DNA of 7,331 bases from Oscillospiraceae bacterium (GTDB lineage: Bacteria > Bacillota_A > Clostridia > Oscillospirales > Oscillospiraceae), in contig JAFTBL010000070.1 of NCBI GenBank assembly GCA_017455225.1, positions 1 to 7,331 on the forward strand, written 5' to 3'. Shown here in pieces: positions 1 through 5,792 of the stretch; the stretch's first letter is position 1; every line of letters starts with the position of its first letter. The notes beneath the pieces are model-generated. The model was given only the letters and a program-made list of their open reading frames with translations. It made no database searches and was not told the DNA's origin. The position numbers were made by a program, and so were the translations under genes.

Positions 1-90
1 AGCGGCCCCGAGTTCCCCAAGGAGCTGGATCGTATCCTCGGTATCACCGAGGGCATCATGCGTTCCATGATCGTCTGCAGAGGCGAGTAA
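1..90 (+). CDS. rpsF: 30S ribosomal protein S6, C-terminal 29 residues (5' end outside window)
   Basis: Only the last 29 codons and the TAA stop (88-90) are present. The reading frame is open from base 1 and ends in a stretch containing LDRILGITEGIMRSMIVC, typical of the C-terminal strand of bacterial S6. S6 binds the central domain of 16S rRNA in the small subunit as a pair with S18, whose gene lies two genes downstream. The order rpsF-ssb-rpsR is conserved across many Firmicutes and supports the call. The ribosome binding site of ssb begins directly at the rpsF stop codon, so the two genes are surely co-transcribed. The operon promoter and any S6:S18 leader element lie outside the window. 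Confidence 0.93.
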   Translation, partial: SGPEFPKELDRILGITEGIMRSMIVCRGE

Positions 91-103
91 GGGGGAACGG
101 ATC

Positions 104-568
104 ATGCTGAACAGAGTTGTAATCATGGGTCGTCTCGTGCGAGATCCGGAGTTGCGCCGCACCCAGAGCGGCATTTCCGTTACGTCTTTCCGCCTTGCCT
201 GCGACAGCGATTTCAAGTCCCAAAGTGGGGAACGAACCACTACGTGGATCGATGTGGTCGCATGGCGCCAGACCGCGGAATTTGTGTCCAAGTACTTTGC
301 CAAGGGCCGGATGGCCGTGGTGGAGGGTCGGCTGCAAAGCCGCGACTGGACCGACAAGGACGGAAACAAGCGCACCACCATTGAGATCGTGGCCGACAAC
401 GTCTATTTCGGCGACAGTCGGCGCGACGGCGACGGCGACCGGGAGGGCGGCTACGGCGGCGCTCCCAGCTACAACAACGCCCCCGGCGGCGGTTACGCTC
501 CGCCCGTGGGCGGCACTTCCTCCGACTTCGCTGAGATCGAAGAGGAAGACGGCGAACTGCCCTTCTGA
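104..568 (+). CDS. ssb: Single-stranded DNA-binding protein SSB
   Basis: This 154-residue protein coats single-stranded DNA in replication, recombination and repair, normally as a tetramer. Residues 1-104 form the OB fold: it opens with MLNRVVIMGRLVRDPELR, has the TTTWIDVVAW segment (W48, W54), F60, and a long strand with W82. Residues about 105-140 are a flexible linker rich in Gly, Asp and Pro. The protein ends in an acidic tip, EEEDGELPF, which in this family recruits partner proteins; Leu stands where Ile is more usual before the final Pro-Phe. The ATG at 104 is preceded by AAGGGGGAA (89-97), which overlaps the rpsF stop and has about 6 nt spacing. Length and placement between rpsF and rpsR are normal for the main housekeeping SSB of Firmicutes. 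Confidence 0.97.
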   Translation: MLNRVVIMGRLVRDPELRRTQSGISVTSFRLACDSDFKSQSGERTTTWIDVVAWRQTAEFVSKYFAKGRMAVVEGRLQSRDWTDKDGNKRTTIEIVADNVYFGDSRRDGDGDREGGYGGAPSYNNAPGGGYAPPVGGTSSDFAEIEEEDGELPF

Positions 569-586
569 TACGCTCCGTCGTATCAG
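565..586 (+). promoter_or_regulatory. Perfect 8-bp hairpin over the ssb stop codon
   Basis: CTGATACG (565-572) and CGTATCAG (579-586) are exact reverse complements around the 6-nt loop CTCCGT. The ssb stop TGA (566-568) lies inside the left arm. No T-run follows, so it is not a normal intrinsic terminator. It lies 15 nt before the rpsR Shine-Dalgarno sequence. Possible roles are protection of the upstream mRNA, adjustment of S18 relative to SSB, or binding of a ribosomal protein; all are inference. Confidence 0.5.
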
Positions 587-615
587 CCATATTCTAATTG
601 AAGGAGGAAACTTCC

Positions 616-867
616 ATGGCTATGGAACGCGATAATAAAGCTCCTCGCGGCGTGAGCCGCAAGCGCAAAAAGGTCTGCCAGTTCTGCGTGGACAAGGTGG
701 AGTGGATCGATTACAAGGATTCCGCCAAGCTGCGCCGCTTCATCAGCGAGCGCTCCAAGATCCTGCCCCGCCGCACCACCGGCACCTGCGCCATGCATCA
801 GCGCCAGCTGACCGAGGCCATCAAGCGTGCCCGTCAGATCGCTCTGCTGCCCTTCGTGACCGAGTAA
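616..867 (+). CDS. rpsR: 30S ribosomal protein S18
   Basis: This 83-residue protein pairs with S6 on the platform of the 30S subunit. The family core is clear: [17 protein letters not shown], then [13 protein letters not shown], then a [11 protein letters not shown] segment and the ending [13 protein letters not shown] Cys-x2-Cys pair plus the later Cys-x2-His give four ligands, so this is the zinc-binding (C+) form. The start is set at ATG 616 because AAGGAGG (601-607) lies 8 nt upstream; the frame is open further up to a TTG at 598, but that start would include the ribosome binding site in the coding sequence. A second ATG at 622 is less well spaced. It is the last gene of the rpsF-ssb-rpsR unit and is followed 13 nt later by a strong terminator. 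Confidence 0.96.
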   Translation: MAMERDNKAPRGVSRKRKKVCQFCVDKVEWIDYKDSAKLRRFISERSKILPRRTTGTCAMHQRQLTEAIKRARQIALLPFVTE

Positions 868-880
868 GCAGAAAGGACGC

Positions 881-917
881 AAAAAAGAAGCCCGCCTGTC
901 GGCGGGCTTCTTTTTTT
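881..917. terminator. Bidirectional intrinsic terminator
   Basis: The arms GAAGCCCGCC (887-896) and GGCGGGCTTC (901-910) pair perfectly over 10 bp around the tetraloop TGTC. An A6 run (881-886) precedes the stem and a T7 run (911-917) follows it, so the structure can stop transcription on both strands. On the plus strand it ends rpsF-ssb-rpsR. On the minus strand it lies just beyond the stop of the LCP gene and ends the six-gene surface operon. One element thus serves two converging operons. Confidence 0.93.
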
Positions 918-934
918 GTCTGGTTCAATCGCCG

Positions 935-1942
935 CTATTTCTGCACCTGCTCGTAAAACAGATCGATCACCTGCCGGTACAGAGCGTCCTCGTCGGCGTA
1001 GAATTCCATGAATTCCTCGCCCTGCACCGTTTCACCGGCAATCATCTGGATCTCGTCAAATTCATAGGCAGTCAGCGCATCCGCCAGCTCGGTCAGCCGA
1101 TAGGTGGAACAATCCGTCACCATGCCCTCCGACACGGCCTCCAGCACTTTCATGCTGAAGTTGGCGTCCTTCTGCCGGGCTTTCATCATCTTTTCCCGCA
1201 GTGCCTTCAGGTACTGCTGCTGCCGCGCCATGCGGCTTGTGTTGGTGGTGTCGCCCACATACATTCTGCTTCGTACATACGTCAGCGCCAGATCGCCCGT
1301 CAAGGTGACGGTCTCGCCCTGTCGGAGCACGTCGCTGACTTGTGAGAAATCATCCAGCACCGTCACGGTCACGCCTCCCACCAGATCGTTCACGGCGGGC
1401 ACGGCGTCCATGGTCACGGACACGTAGTTGTCGATCTTCGTCCCATACAGCAGCTCGGATACTGCCCGCACCTCGTTGCGGCAGCTGTCCTTGCCGCCGC
1501 TGCCGTAGGCGTGAGCCAGTGTGATCTGCCCGTTCAGCGGCGACAGCGGGTCGCCGAACACGTCCAGCTGCCAGATCACGCACATGGTATCGCGGTTGAT
1601 GTGCAGCGGTGTACAACGCTGGTTTTTCTTGTCCAGCACCAGCAGCAGCAGGAAATCCGCCTGCTGATGGTTTACACTGTCGCCCTCGACGTGGTGGTAT
1701 TCCGCCGTCTTGTCCACACCCATGAGTAAAACGGTGTCCAAATCAGAGCGCAACCGATAATACCCCCCCTCGTAGAGGAGGAGCTCGTCGTCTTCATCTC
1801 CCGAAATGACGGCAGGGTCAGTTGGGCGCTGACCCTGCCTGTCATTCAGAAAATACACCGCTGTGCCGGCAATGCCCAGCACGGCCACTATTGCCAAGAT
1901 GATGAAGCCGATTATTTTGAGTTTTACTCTCTCTTCACGCAT
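935..1942 (-). CDS. LytR-CpsA-Psr (LCP) family glycopolymer-peptidoglycan ligase
   Basis: LCP proteins move a finished glycopolymer from its undecaprenyl-phosphate carrier onto peptidoglycan outside the membrane. This 335-residue protein has a short charged N-terminus, one membrane helix at about 9-31 and an extracellular catalytic domain. Visible LCP motifs are LLMGVDK (D77), QADF (D96), INRDT (R117, D118), LNGQITLAHAYG (N137), the LVGGVTVTV turn (188-195), LTGDLALTYVRSRM (R224, R226) and SRMARQQQ (R237, R240). At the QADF site many LCP enzymes have Arg two residues before the Asp; here it is Gln94. The ATG at 1942 follows AAGAGGGA with 6 nt spacing. It is the last gene of the operon, 31 nt after the sortase substrate. 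The N-terminus after the membrane helix (about 40-60) is acidic. The family call is secure; the polymer and exact subfamily cannot be read from the sequence. Confidence 0.92.
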   Translation of the reverse strand: MREERVKLKIIGFIILAIVAVLGIAGTAVYFLNDRQGQRPTDPAVISGDEDDELLLYEGGYYRLRSDLDTVLLMGVDKTAEYHHVEGDSVNHQQADFLLLLVLDKKNQRCTPLHINRDTMCVIWQLDVFGDPLSPLNGQITLAHAYGSGGKDSCRNEVRAVSELLYGTKIDNYVSVTMDAVPAVNDLVGGVTVTVLDDFSQVSDVLRQGETVTLTGDLALTYVRSRMYVGDTTNTSRMARQQQYLKALREKMMKARQKDANFSMKVLEAVSEGMVTDCSTYRLTELADALTAYEFDEIQMIAGETVQGEEFMEFYADEDALYRQVIDLFYEQVQK

Positions 1943-1947
1943 GGCAA

Positions 1948-1963
1948 TCCCTCTTTACAGGGA
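1948..1963 (-). promoter_or_regulatory. Small hairpin that includes the LCP ribosome binding site
   Basis: In the minus-strand RNA, TCCCT and AGGGA pair over 5 bp around the loop GTAAAG. The 3' arm holds most of the AAGAGGGA Shine-Dalgarno sequence of the LCP gene. The stem is short, so it may only slightly lower translation of the LCP gene relative to the gene before it. It could also be chance. Confidence 0.25.
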
Positions 1964-1973
1964 GTTTCGGTTT

Positions 1974-2546
1974 TCAGGCAGCCTTTCTGCTCTTGAAGAA
2001 GAACGCGGCGGCAGCGGCAGCCAGAACCATGGCGCACACGACGTAAACAGCGGGCGTAGTCTCACCGGTCTGGGGGGAGACAGGGGTGGTGGAAGAGGTG
2101 CTCGTCACGATAACGGCCACGGCCGACCAGCCGTTGGCAGAGGTCGCGGTCAGCGTGCCGTCAGCATAGCTGGCGTCGATCTTCTCCCACTTGCCGGTAG
2201 CGTTGTTGAAGACAAGCGAGTACGCAAACTTCTTGTCGCTGGGCATGGCAAACTTGACCTTTGCCGTGTTGCTGTCAGATGTCACGTCGAACACGTACAG
2301 CACCTTGCCGTCGATGCCCTCGGCCTTGTTCTCGCGTTCAACGGCCTCAGCCAGGGACTCCTTGGCGGTAGTGTTCTTGTTCTCCGAAACGGTGGTACCG
2401 CTGTCGGCGGAGGCAACGGTCTTGCCCTCACCGATCTGGGCGCTGGGGATGTTGGCGGCCTCCACTTCCTGCGTGGCGGCGAAAGCCGGGACGGTCAGGC
2501 AAGCGACCAGAATGACCGCTACGATGGTTGCAATTGTCTTTTTCAT
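1974..2546 (-). CDS. Small secreted surface protein with SPQTG sortase sorting signal
   Basis: This 190-residue precursor is built for display on the cell wall. Residues 1-23 are a signal peptide with a KK start, a hydrophobic core and a likely cut after AFA. Residues about 24-75 are polar and probably flexible, rich in Thr, Ser, Glu and Lys. Residues about 80-150 look like one beta-sheet domain, with VLYVFDV, KVKFAMPSDKKFAYSLVF, GKWEKIDASYADGTLTA and WSAVAVIV; this resembles small stalk domains seen just before anchors in clostridial surface proteins. A Ser/Thr/Pro stretch leads to SPQTGE (157-162), a hydrophobic helix (about 165-184) with six Ala and three Phe, and the basic tail KSRKAA. 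That is a complete sorting signal. The SPxTG form fits class B sortases like that of Clostridioides difficile, and such a sortase is encoded just upstream. ATG 2546 follows AAAGGA (2556-2561) with 9 nt spacing. Function of the exposed domain is unknown. Confidence 0.85.
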   Translation of the reverse strand: MKKTIATIVAVILVACLTVPAFAATQEVEAANIPSAQIGEGKTVASADSGTTVSENKNTTAKESLAEAVERENKAEGIDGKVLYVFDVTSDSNTAKVKFAMPSDKKFAYSLVFNNATGKWEKIDASYADGTLTATSANGWSAVAVIVTSTSSTTPVSPQTGETTPAVYVVCAMVLAAAAAAFFFKSRKAA

Positions 2547-2547
2547 G

Positions 2548-2566
2548 CTGCATCATCCTTTCTGCA
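2548..2566 (-). promoter_or_regulatory. Hairpin presenting the surface-protein ribosome binding site in its loop
   Basis: In the minus-strand RNA, CTGCA and TGCAG pair over 5 bp around the loop GAAAGGATGA, which holds the AAAGGA Shine-Dalgarno sequence. The right arm ends one base before the ATG. The stem is short, but the placement is notable. A hairpin that keeps the site single-stranded in a loop could help or hinder ribosome loading. The role is inferred. Confidence 0.3.
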
Positions 2567-2568
2567 GG

Positions 2569-2625
2569 TTTATATCAACTGGCATCGCTGCCGTCAATAT
2601 ACGTTGTGGGAATGGTTTCTGTCAA
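2569..2625 (-). promoter_or_regulatory. Two overlapping internal promoter candidates before the surface-protein gene
   Basis: Read on the minus strand, TTGACA (2625-2620), an 18-nt spacer and TATATT (2601-2596) form one good sigma-A-type promoter. It lies inside the last codons of the sortase gene and would start RNA about 40 nt before the surface-protein ATG. A second set overlaps it: TTGACG (2597-2592), 17 nt, TATAAA (2574-2569). That one would start only about 16 nt before the ATG, almost at the Shine-Dalgarno sequence, so it is less likely. The first uses the codons TTG, TAT and ATT, which are AT-rich choices in a GC-rich gene, and this supports selection for the DNA signal. They would add transcripts for the surface protein and the LCP ligase. 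Confidence 0.5.
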
Positions 2626-3357
2626 TTTTCCGATGACCAGGAACCGCCGCAGGCGGTTGGTCTGCAGACATGTTTCCAAAATCAGCAGCCGGTCGCCGGG
2701 CTCGGCGGCGTCCTCCATGCGGTAGTTTGCGGCGTAGTCGTCCAGATCGTACACGGTATCCAGGAATGTCTGATACTCCGCTTCATCGGAAAAATCATAC
2801 ATATAGAGTATATGCTCGTTGCTGTGGGGCACCGCCGCAAAAATACGGTAGTGCAGCTCCGCCTCCGGCAGGTAGATCACCATTTCGTTGATCCCGGAAT
2901 AATCCGCGTCGCCCAGATAGAGCGGCTGGAGATCGCCGAACATGGATCCGTCATTTTGTCTGTGCCCGTAGATGACGGTCACCGGATCTGTAAAGGTCAA
3001 GCCGTTGTAGGCGGATTGGGTAAACAGCGCGCCGGGCTGGGCCCATTGCTTTTCATCGTCGTGATCGATGTAAAATTCCTGCTCCGTGGGATGCTGGAGC
3101 ACGGGATAGGTGATGCGCGTGCCGGGCACGGTGAGCCATGCGTAGATATCCTCGTTCTTCTCCCGCAGGGCCTTGAAATCAATGGGGCTCGTATACGGCG
3201 GCTCTTCCGGCTCCTCCGGCAGCTCCTCCACCGGCGCCTCAGGCTCCACCAGCGGCGGCTCCTCCACCGGCGCCTTTGCGGGAAACGCCTTTGTCAGCAG
3301 CAGCACGCAAACAGTAAGGCATACGACGCCCGCAGCGATCAAAACCCATTTTTTCAC
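2575..3357 (-). CDS. Class B sortase (cysteine transpeptidase)
   Basis: Sortases cut a sorting signal between Thr and Gly and join the protein to peptidoglycan on the outer face of the membrane. This 260-residue protein has an N-terminal membrane anchor (about 4-22), a Pro/Glu-rich stalk (about 25-54) and the catalytic domain. Class B features are the FKALREKNEDIYAWLTVPGT segment (61-80), YPVLQ (84-88), the IYGHRQNDGSMFGDL motif with catalytic His132, the LETC motif with catalytic Cys230, and Arg238 just before FLVIGKL. All three catalytic residues are present. The start is a GTG at 3357 that overlaps the phosphatase stop as GTGA, with GGAGG (3368-3372) 10 nt upstream, so translation is probably coupled. 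The next gene encodes a protein with SPQTGE, its likely substrate. No NPQTN or heme-uptake genes are near, so this is not the classical iron-linked SrtB setting. Confidence 0.93.
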   Translation of the reverse strand: MKKWVLIAAGVVCLTVCVLLLTKAFPAKAPVEEPPLVEPEAPVEELPEEPEEPPYTSPIDFKALREKNEDIYAWLTVPGTRITYPVLQHPTEQEFYIDHDDEKQWAQPGALFTQSAYNGLTFTDPVTVIYGHRQNDGSMFGDLQPLYLGDADYSGINEMVIYLPEAELHYRIFAAVPHSNEHILYMYDFSDEAEYQTFLDTVYDLDDYAANYRMEDAAEPGDRLLILETCLQTNRLRRFLVIGKLTETIPTTYIDGSDAS

Positions 3358-4055
3358 AAGCTGAATTCCTCCAGAATATCGCTGCCATCCTGCACGAGCC
3401 TTTGCACGTACTCTTCACCGAAACGCTTTTCCAGTACCTTGACCGCCTCGTCCATTCTCGGCCGGCGATCCGACATATTGTGGCAATCCGTTCCAAGCAC
3501 CTGGATCCTGCGCTGCATCATCATCCGCAACACCTTGCCCCGGGTGCGCCAGGAAAGCAGCGACGTCGCGTTGGTCTGCATCAGCGCGCCGGCGGCGTGC
3601 AGGGCGCCCCACGCGTCCGCAGGCGCGTACTTGAAATATCTCTCCACATGAGCCAGCATCACCACGAACGCGGGATTTTCACAGATGCTGACCACCTCGC
3701 GCACTTCGGCGTTGGTCCACGGTGCAAAGGGCATTTCCAGCAACAGGATCCGCGTGCCCTCCAGCCGAAGGAGGGGCAGCTTTTCCATATGGGCGATGCC
3801 CCGGAAATAGTACACCTCCGCGCCGAGCCGCAGGGCGGGCATTCCCTCCTCCAGCACCGGGGACAGCCGTTCCATGGCCTTCTCCCGCAGCGCCAGGAAC
3901 CCGTCTGGATCCGTCTCCTGCACATAGAAGTGGGGCGTCAGAACCAGAGTGTCAACGTTCTGCGCAGCAAGGGCGCGCAGCATTTCCGCACTCTGCTCTG
4001 CATTGGCGCTGCCGTCGTCGATCCCGGGCAGCACATGACTGTGGAAATCTACCAT
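3354..4055 (-). CDS. CpsB/YwqE-type PHP-domain protein-tyrosine phosphatase
   Basis: CpsB-type enzymes are metal-dependent phosphatases of the PHP fold. They remove phosphate from the tyrosine cluster of the partner BY kinase and so reset polysaccharide export. This 233-residue protein shows the metal-binding pattern in order: DFHSHVLPGIDDG (H5, H7, D13, D14), TPH (H42), GAEVYY (E80), the LLLEMPF strand (E107), MLAHVERY (H136, E138, R139) and GTDCHN (D190, H192). Length is near the family norm. Start ATG 4055 lies 6 nt after the kinase stop; the best ribosome binding site, GTGAGG, overlaps that stop and is weak, so coupling to kinase translation is likely. Position directly after the kinase fixes its likely substrate. 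The downstream sortase overlaps its stop codon. Confidence 0.93.
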   Translation of the reverse strand: MVDFHSHVLPGIDDGSANAEQSAEMLRALAAQNVDTLVLTPHFYVQETDPDGFLALREKAMERLSPVLEEGMPALRLGAEVYYFRGIAHMEKLPLLRLEGTRILLLEMPFAPWTNAEVREVVSICENPAFVVMLAHVERYFKYAPADAWGALHAAGALMQTNATSLLSWRTRGKVLRMMMQRRIQVLGTDCHNMSDRRPRMDEAVKVLEKRFGEEYVQRLVQDGSDILEEFSL

Positions 4056-4061
4056 AGCGCC

Positions 4062-4925
4062 TCACTCGCTCTTCTGCGTGTTTTCCTTCACGACCTGCTC
4101 CACCGTTTGGCGCACGGTGTCCACTGTCTTCGTCTCCGCGCGGATGCCGCTCTTTTTGGCGCCGTAAGCATAGGCGCTGTACTTGCTGTACCGGTCATAT
4201 CGGGAATACTTGGACTTATATGTGCCGTAGCGCTTGCTGGCCTGGGCGGTATCCGCGACCACAAAGCCCAGCAGCTTGCTGCCCAGCACGCTCAAATTGC
4301 GCATGCACTCCGTCAGCATCCGCTTGTCGGTATACCCGGCGCGCACCACCAGCACCATACCGCTGATCCACTGGGAAACGGCCAGCGCATCCGCCACGAT
4401 GTTCACCGGCGGCAGATCCATCACGATAAAGTCGTAGGTCTCAGACAGCTCCCGCATCAGCTTGCCCATCTGTTCCGAGCCCAGCAGCTCCGAGGGGTTG
4501 GGCGGGATATCGCCGGCGGGCATGATGTGCCAGTTATCGATGAGGTATGAGGGGCTGCAGGCCTTATCCGCGGTGCAGAAGCCCGCCAGCACATTGCTCA
4601 GGCCGGGCTTGGCAGTACTTGCCAGCTTTTTGGCCACCGTGGGCATACGCATATCCGCGTCGATCAGCAATACCATCTTGCCGGTCTCCGCCAGCGTGTA
4701 AGCAAGGTTGATGGCTGTCGTGCTTTTCCCTTCGCCGCGGAAGGAGCTGGTCACGCCGACAATGCGGCATTTCTCCTGATCCGGCAGGGCAAACACCAGA
4801 TTGGTACGGATGTGCTTATACGCCTCAGCCGCGGCAAAATTCATGTTTTCACACAGCATCGCGCGCTGCTCACGCAGCGTAAGGGTACCGCTCTGATCGG
4901 GGGCCTTTTTCTTCATGGCGCTCAT
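4062..4925 (-). CDS. CpsD/YwqD-type bacterial tyrosine kinase (BY kinase)
   Basis: BY kinases are cytoplasmic P-loop ATPases that phosphorylate their own C-terminal tyrosines and control capsule or exopolysaccharide export with a Wzz-like membrane partner. In this 287-residue protein EAYKHIRTNL (34-43) matches the family's oligomer-contact segment. Walker A is SSFRGEGKSTT (K67, S68), Walker A' is VLLIDADMR (D89, D91) and Walker B is FIVMDLPP (D170). The tyrosine cluster at 233-254 holds eight Tyr, mostly three residues apart. Unusually, about 33 further residues follow it, ending in a likely helix (about 267-282); in many relatives the cluster is at the very end. ATG 4925 overlaps the stop of the upstream gene as ATGA and has GGGAGGGG (4933-4940) 7 nt upstream; ATG 4916 is a weaker alternative. 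The activator is encoded just upstream and the phosphatase just downstream. Confidence 0.95.
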   Translation of the reverse strand: MSAMKKKAPDQSGTLTLREQRAMLCENMNFAAAEAYKHIRTNLVFALPDQEKCRIVGVTSSFRGEGKSTTAINLAYTLAETGKMVLLIDADMRMPTVAKKLASTAKPGLSNVLAGFCTADKACSPSYLIDNWHIMPAGDIPPNPSELLGSEQMGKLMRELSETYDFIVMDLPPVNIVADALAVSQWISGMVLVVRAGYTDKRMLTECMRNLSVLGSKLLGFVVADTAQASKRYGTYKSKYSRYDRYSKYSAYAYGAKKSGIRAETKTVDTVRQTVEQVVKENTQKSE

Positions 4926-5686
4926 TTCTTCGCCCCTCCCTTTGCGGTTTTACCGGCACGGCTGCTGCTCTGCTCCGTCTTTTGCTGCAGATCGGGCACC
5001 ACGCCCAGCAGCGGCAGGTCGTAGTTCTGCATCAGGTACTCCTCGTCACGGATCACAGTGTCGTTCAGCTCCACCAGAATTACCACGCCGCAGCTGATGA
5101 CCAGCCCCAGCAAAAAGCCGATCATGGCGTACTGGCGGGCGCCGTGAGAGACCGGGCGCACCGGCACCACCGCGCGATCCACGATCTTGACGCTGCTGCC
5201 CTCCATCACGTCGCTGATCTTGTCCGGCAGCGTGTCGGCAATGCAGTTGGCCAGCAGGGCCGCCTCCTCCGGATCGGCAGACGTGACGGTGATGGTAAAG
5301 ATCTCCGTCTCATCCTTCGACTCGGCGCGCACCATCTTGGACAGAGCCTCGTAGGAATAGTTCACGCCCGTCTGACGGATCACGGAATTGAGGGTCATCC
5401 GCGTCTTCATGATCACGCTGTACGTGTCCACCAGGCTTCTGGCAGCCGACAGCTGGGAGACGCTGAACGTAACGCTGGCTCCGCCCAGAGAAATCGGGCT
5501 GTTGTTCACGTACATCAGCGCGCTGGCCTCGTACTTGGGTGTGATCATCAGCTTGCCGTATCCATATCCGACGGCCGCCAGCACCACGCACGCAGCAGCA
5601 ATGATCAGCACGTGCTGCCACAGCGCTCTGGCAAGTTGCAAAAGATCGATTTCGTAATCCGATCCCGCCGTATGCTTTTCTCTCAT
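4922..5686 (-). CDS. Wzz/CpsC-like chain-length and tyrosine-kinase activator protein
   Basis: Proteins of this type span the membrane twice, set the length or export of surface polysaccharide and activate a separate BY kinase through a cytoplasmic tail. The 254-residue product starts with the typical YEIDLLQLARALWQH (11-25), has TM1 at about 26-46, an outside region with PKYEASALMYV and a VPVRPVSHGA Pro motif (174-183), TM2 at about 186-205, and the tail motif NDTVIRDEEYL followed by LPLLGVVPDL. The last 20 residues are Lys/Ser/Gly-rich. Start is set at ATG 5686, because AAAGGGAA (5694-5701) lies 7 nt upstream; the frame also runs to a TTG at 5704, which would put that site inside the gene. 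It is the first gene of the operon and overlaps the kinase by ATGA, as expected for a kinase-activator pair. Confidence 0.92.
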   Translation of the reverse strand: MREKHTAGSDYEIDLLQLARALWQHVLIIAAACVVLAAVGYGYGKLMITPKYEASALMYVNNSPISLGGASVTFSVSQLSAARSLVDTYSVIMKTRMTLNSVIRQTGVNYSYEALSKMVRAESKDETEIFTITVTSADPEEAALLANCIADTLPDKISDVMEGSSVKIVDRAVVPVRPVSHGARQYAMIGFLLGLVISCGVVILVELNDTVIRDEEYLMQNYDLPLLGVVPDLQQKTEQSSSRAGKTAKGGAKK

Positions 5687-5730
5687 GCAGCTGTTCCCTT
5701 TCAATTCAATTTTTGCCGAGAAGATTCACG

Positions 5731-5767
5731 TCATGCCGCCCGCCGGGTCTGACAAATGGCGGCATGA
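5731..5767 (-). promoter_or_regulatory. Leader hairpin of the surface operon (10-bp perfect inverted repeat)
   Basis: TCATGCCGCC and GGCGGCATGA are exact reverse complements separated by 17 nt. The repeat lies about 20-55 nt after the predicted start of the minus-strand operon transcript and 45 nt before the first ATG. The stem is GC-rich and no T-run follows it on the minus strand, so it is not a simple terminator. It could act as an RNA regulatory hairpin, for instance as a target of an antiterminator, or as a DNA operator just downstream of the promoter. The loop also holds a smaller CCCGGCGGG repeat that could compete for pairing. Confidence 0.6.
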
Positions 5768-5792
5768 AGCGCATTATCAGATATACATTATT

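Noticed and set aside
598..615. TTG at 598 as start of rpsR
   Set aside because: It would place the AAGGAGG ribosome binding site (601-607) inside the coding sequence and add six residues not expected in S18.
2191..3651. Long plus-strand open frame (486 codons) opposite the surface protein, sortase and phosphatase genes
   Set aside because: It runs antisense to three genes with clear family motifs. The translation is low-complexity and His/Arg/Leu-rich without a recognisable domain. It is explained by GC-biased codon use on the other strand.
3927..3955. TTGACA on the minus strand (3955-3950) inside the phosphatase gene as an internal promoter
   Set aside because: No acceptable -10 hexamer lies 16-18 nt downstream on that strand.
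3402..4550. Plus-strand open frame (382 codons) opposite the phosphatase and kinase genes
   Set aside because: His/Gln/Arg-rich shadow translation with no family match and no separate ribosome binding site; the minus-strand genes are certain.
5687..5704. TTG at 5704 as start of the CpsC-like gene
   Set aside because: The AAAGGGAA site (5694-5701) is ideally placed for the ATG at 5686 and would lie inside the longer form.
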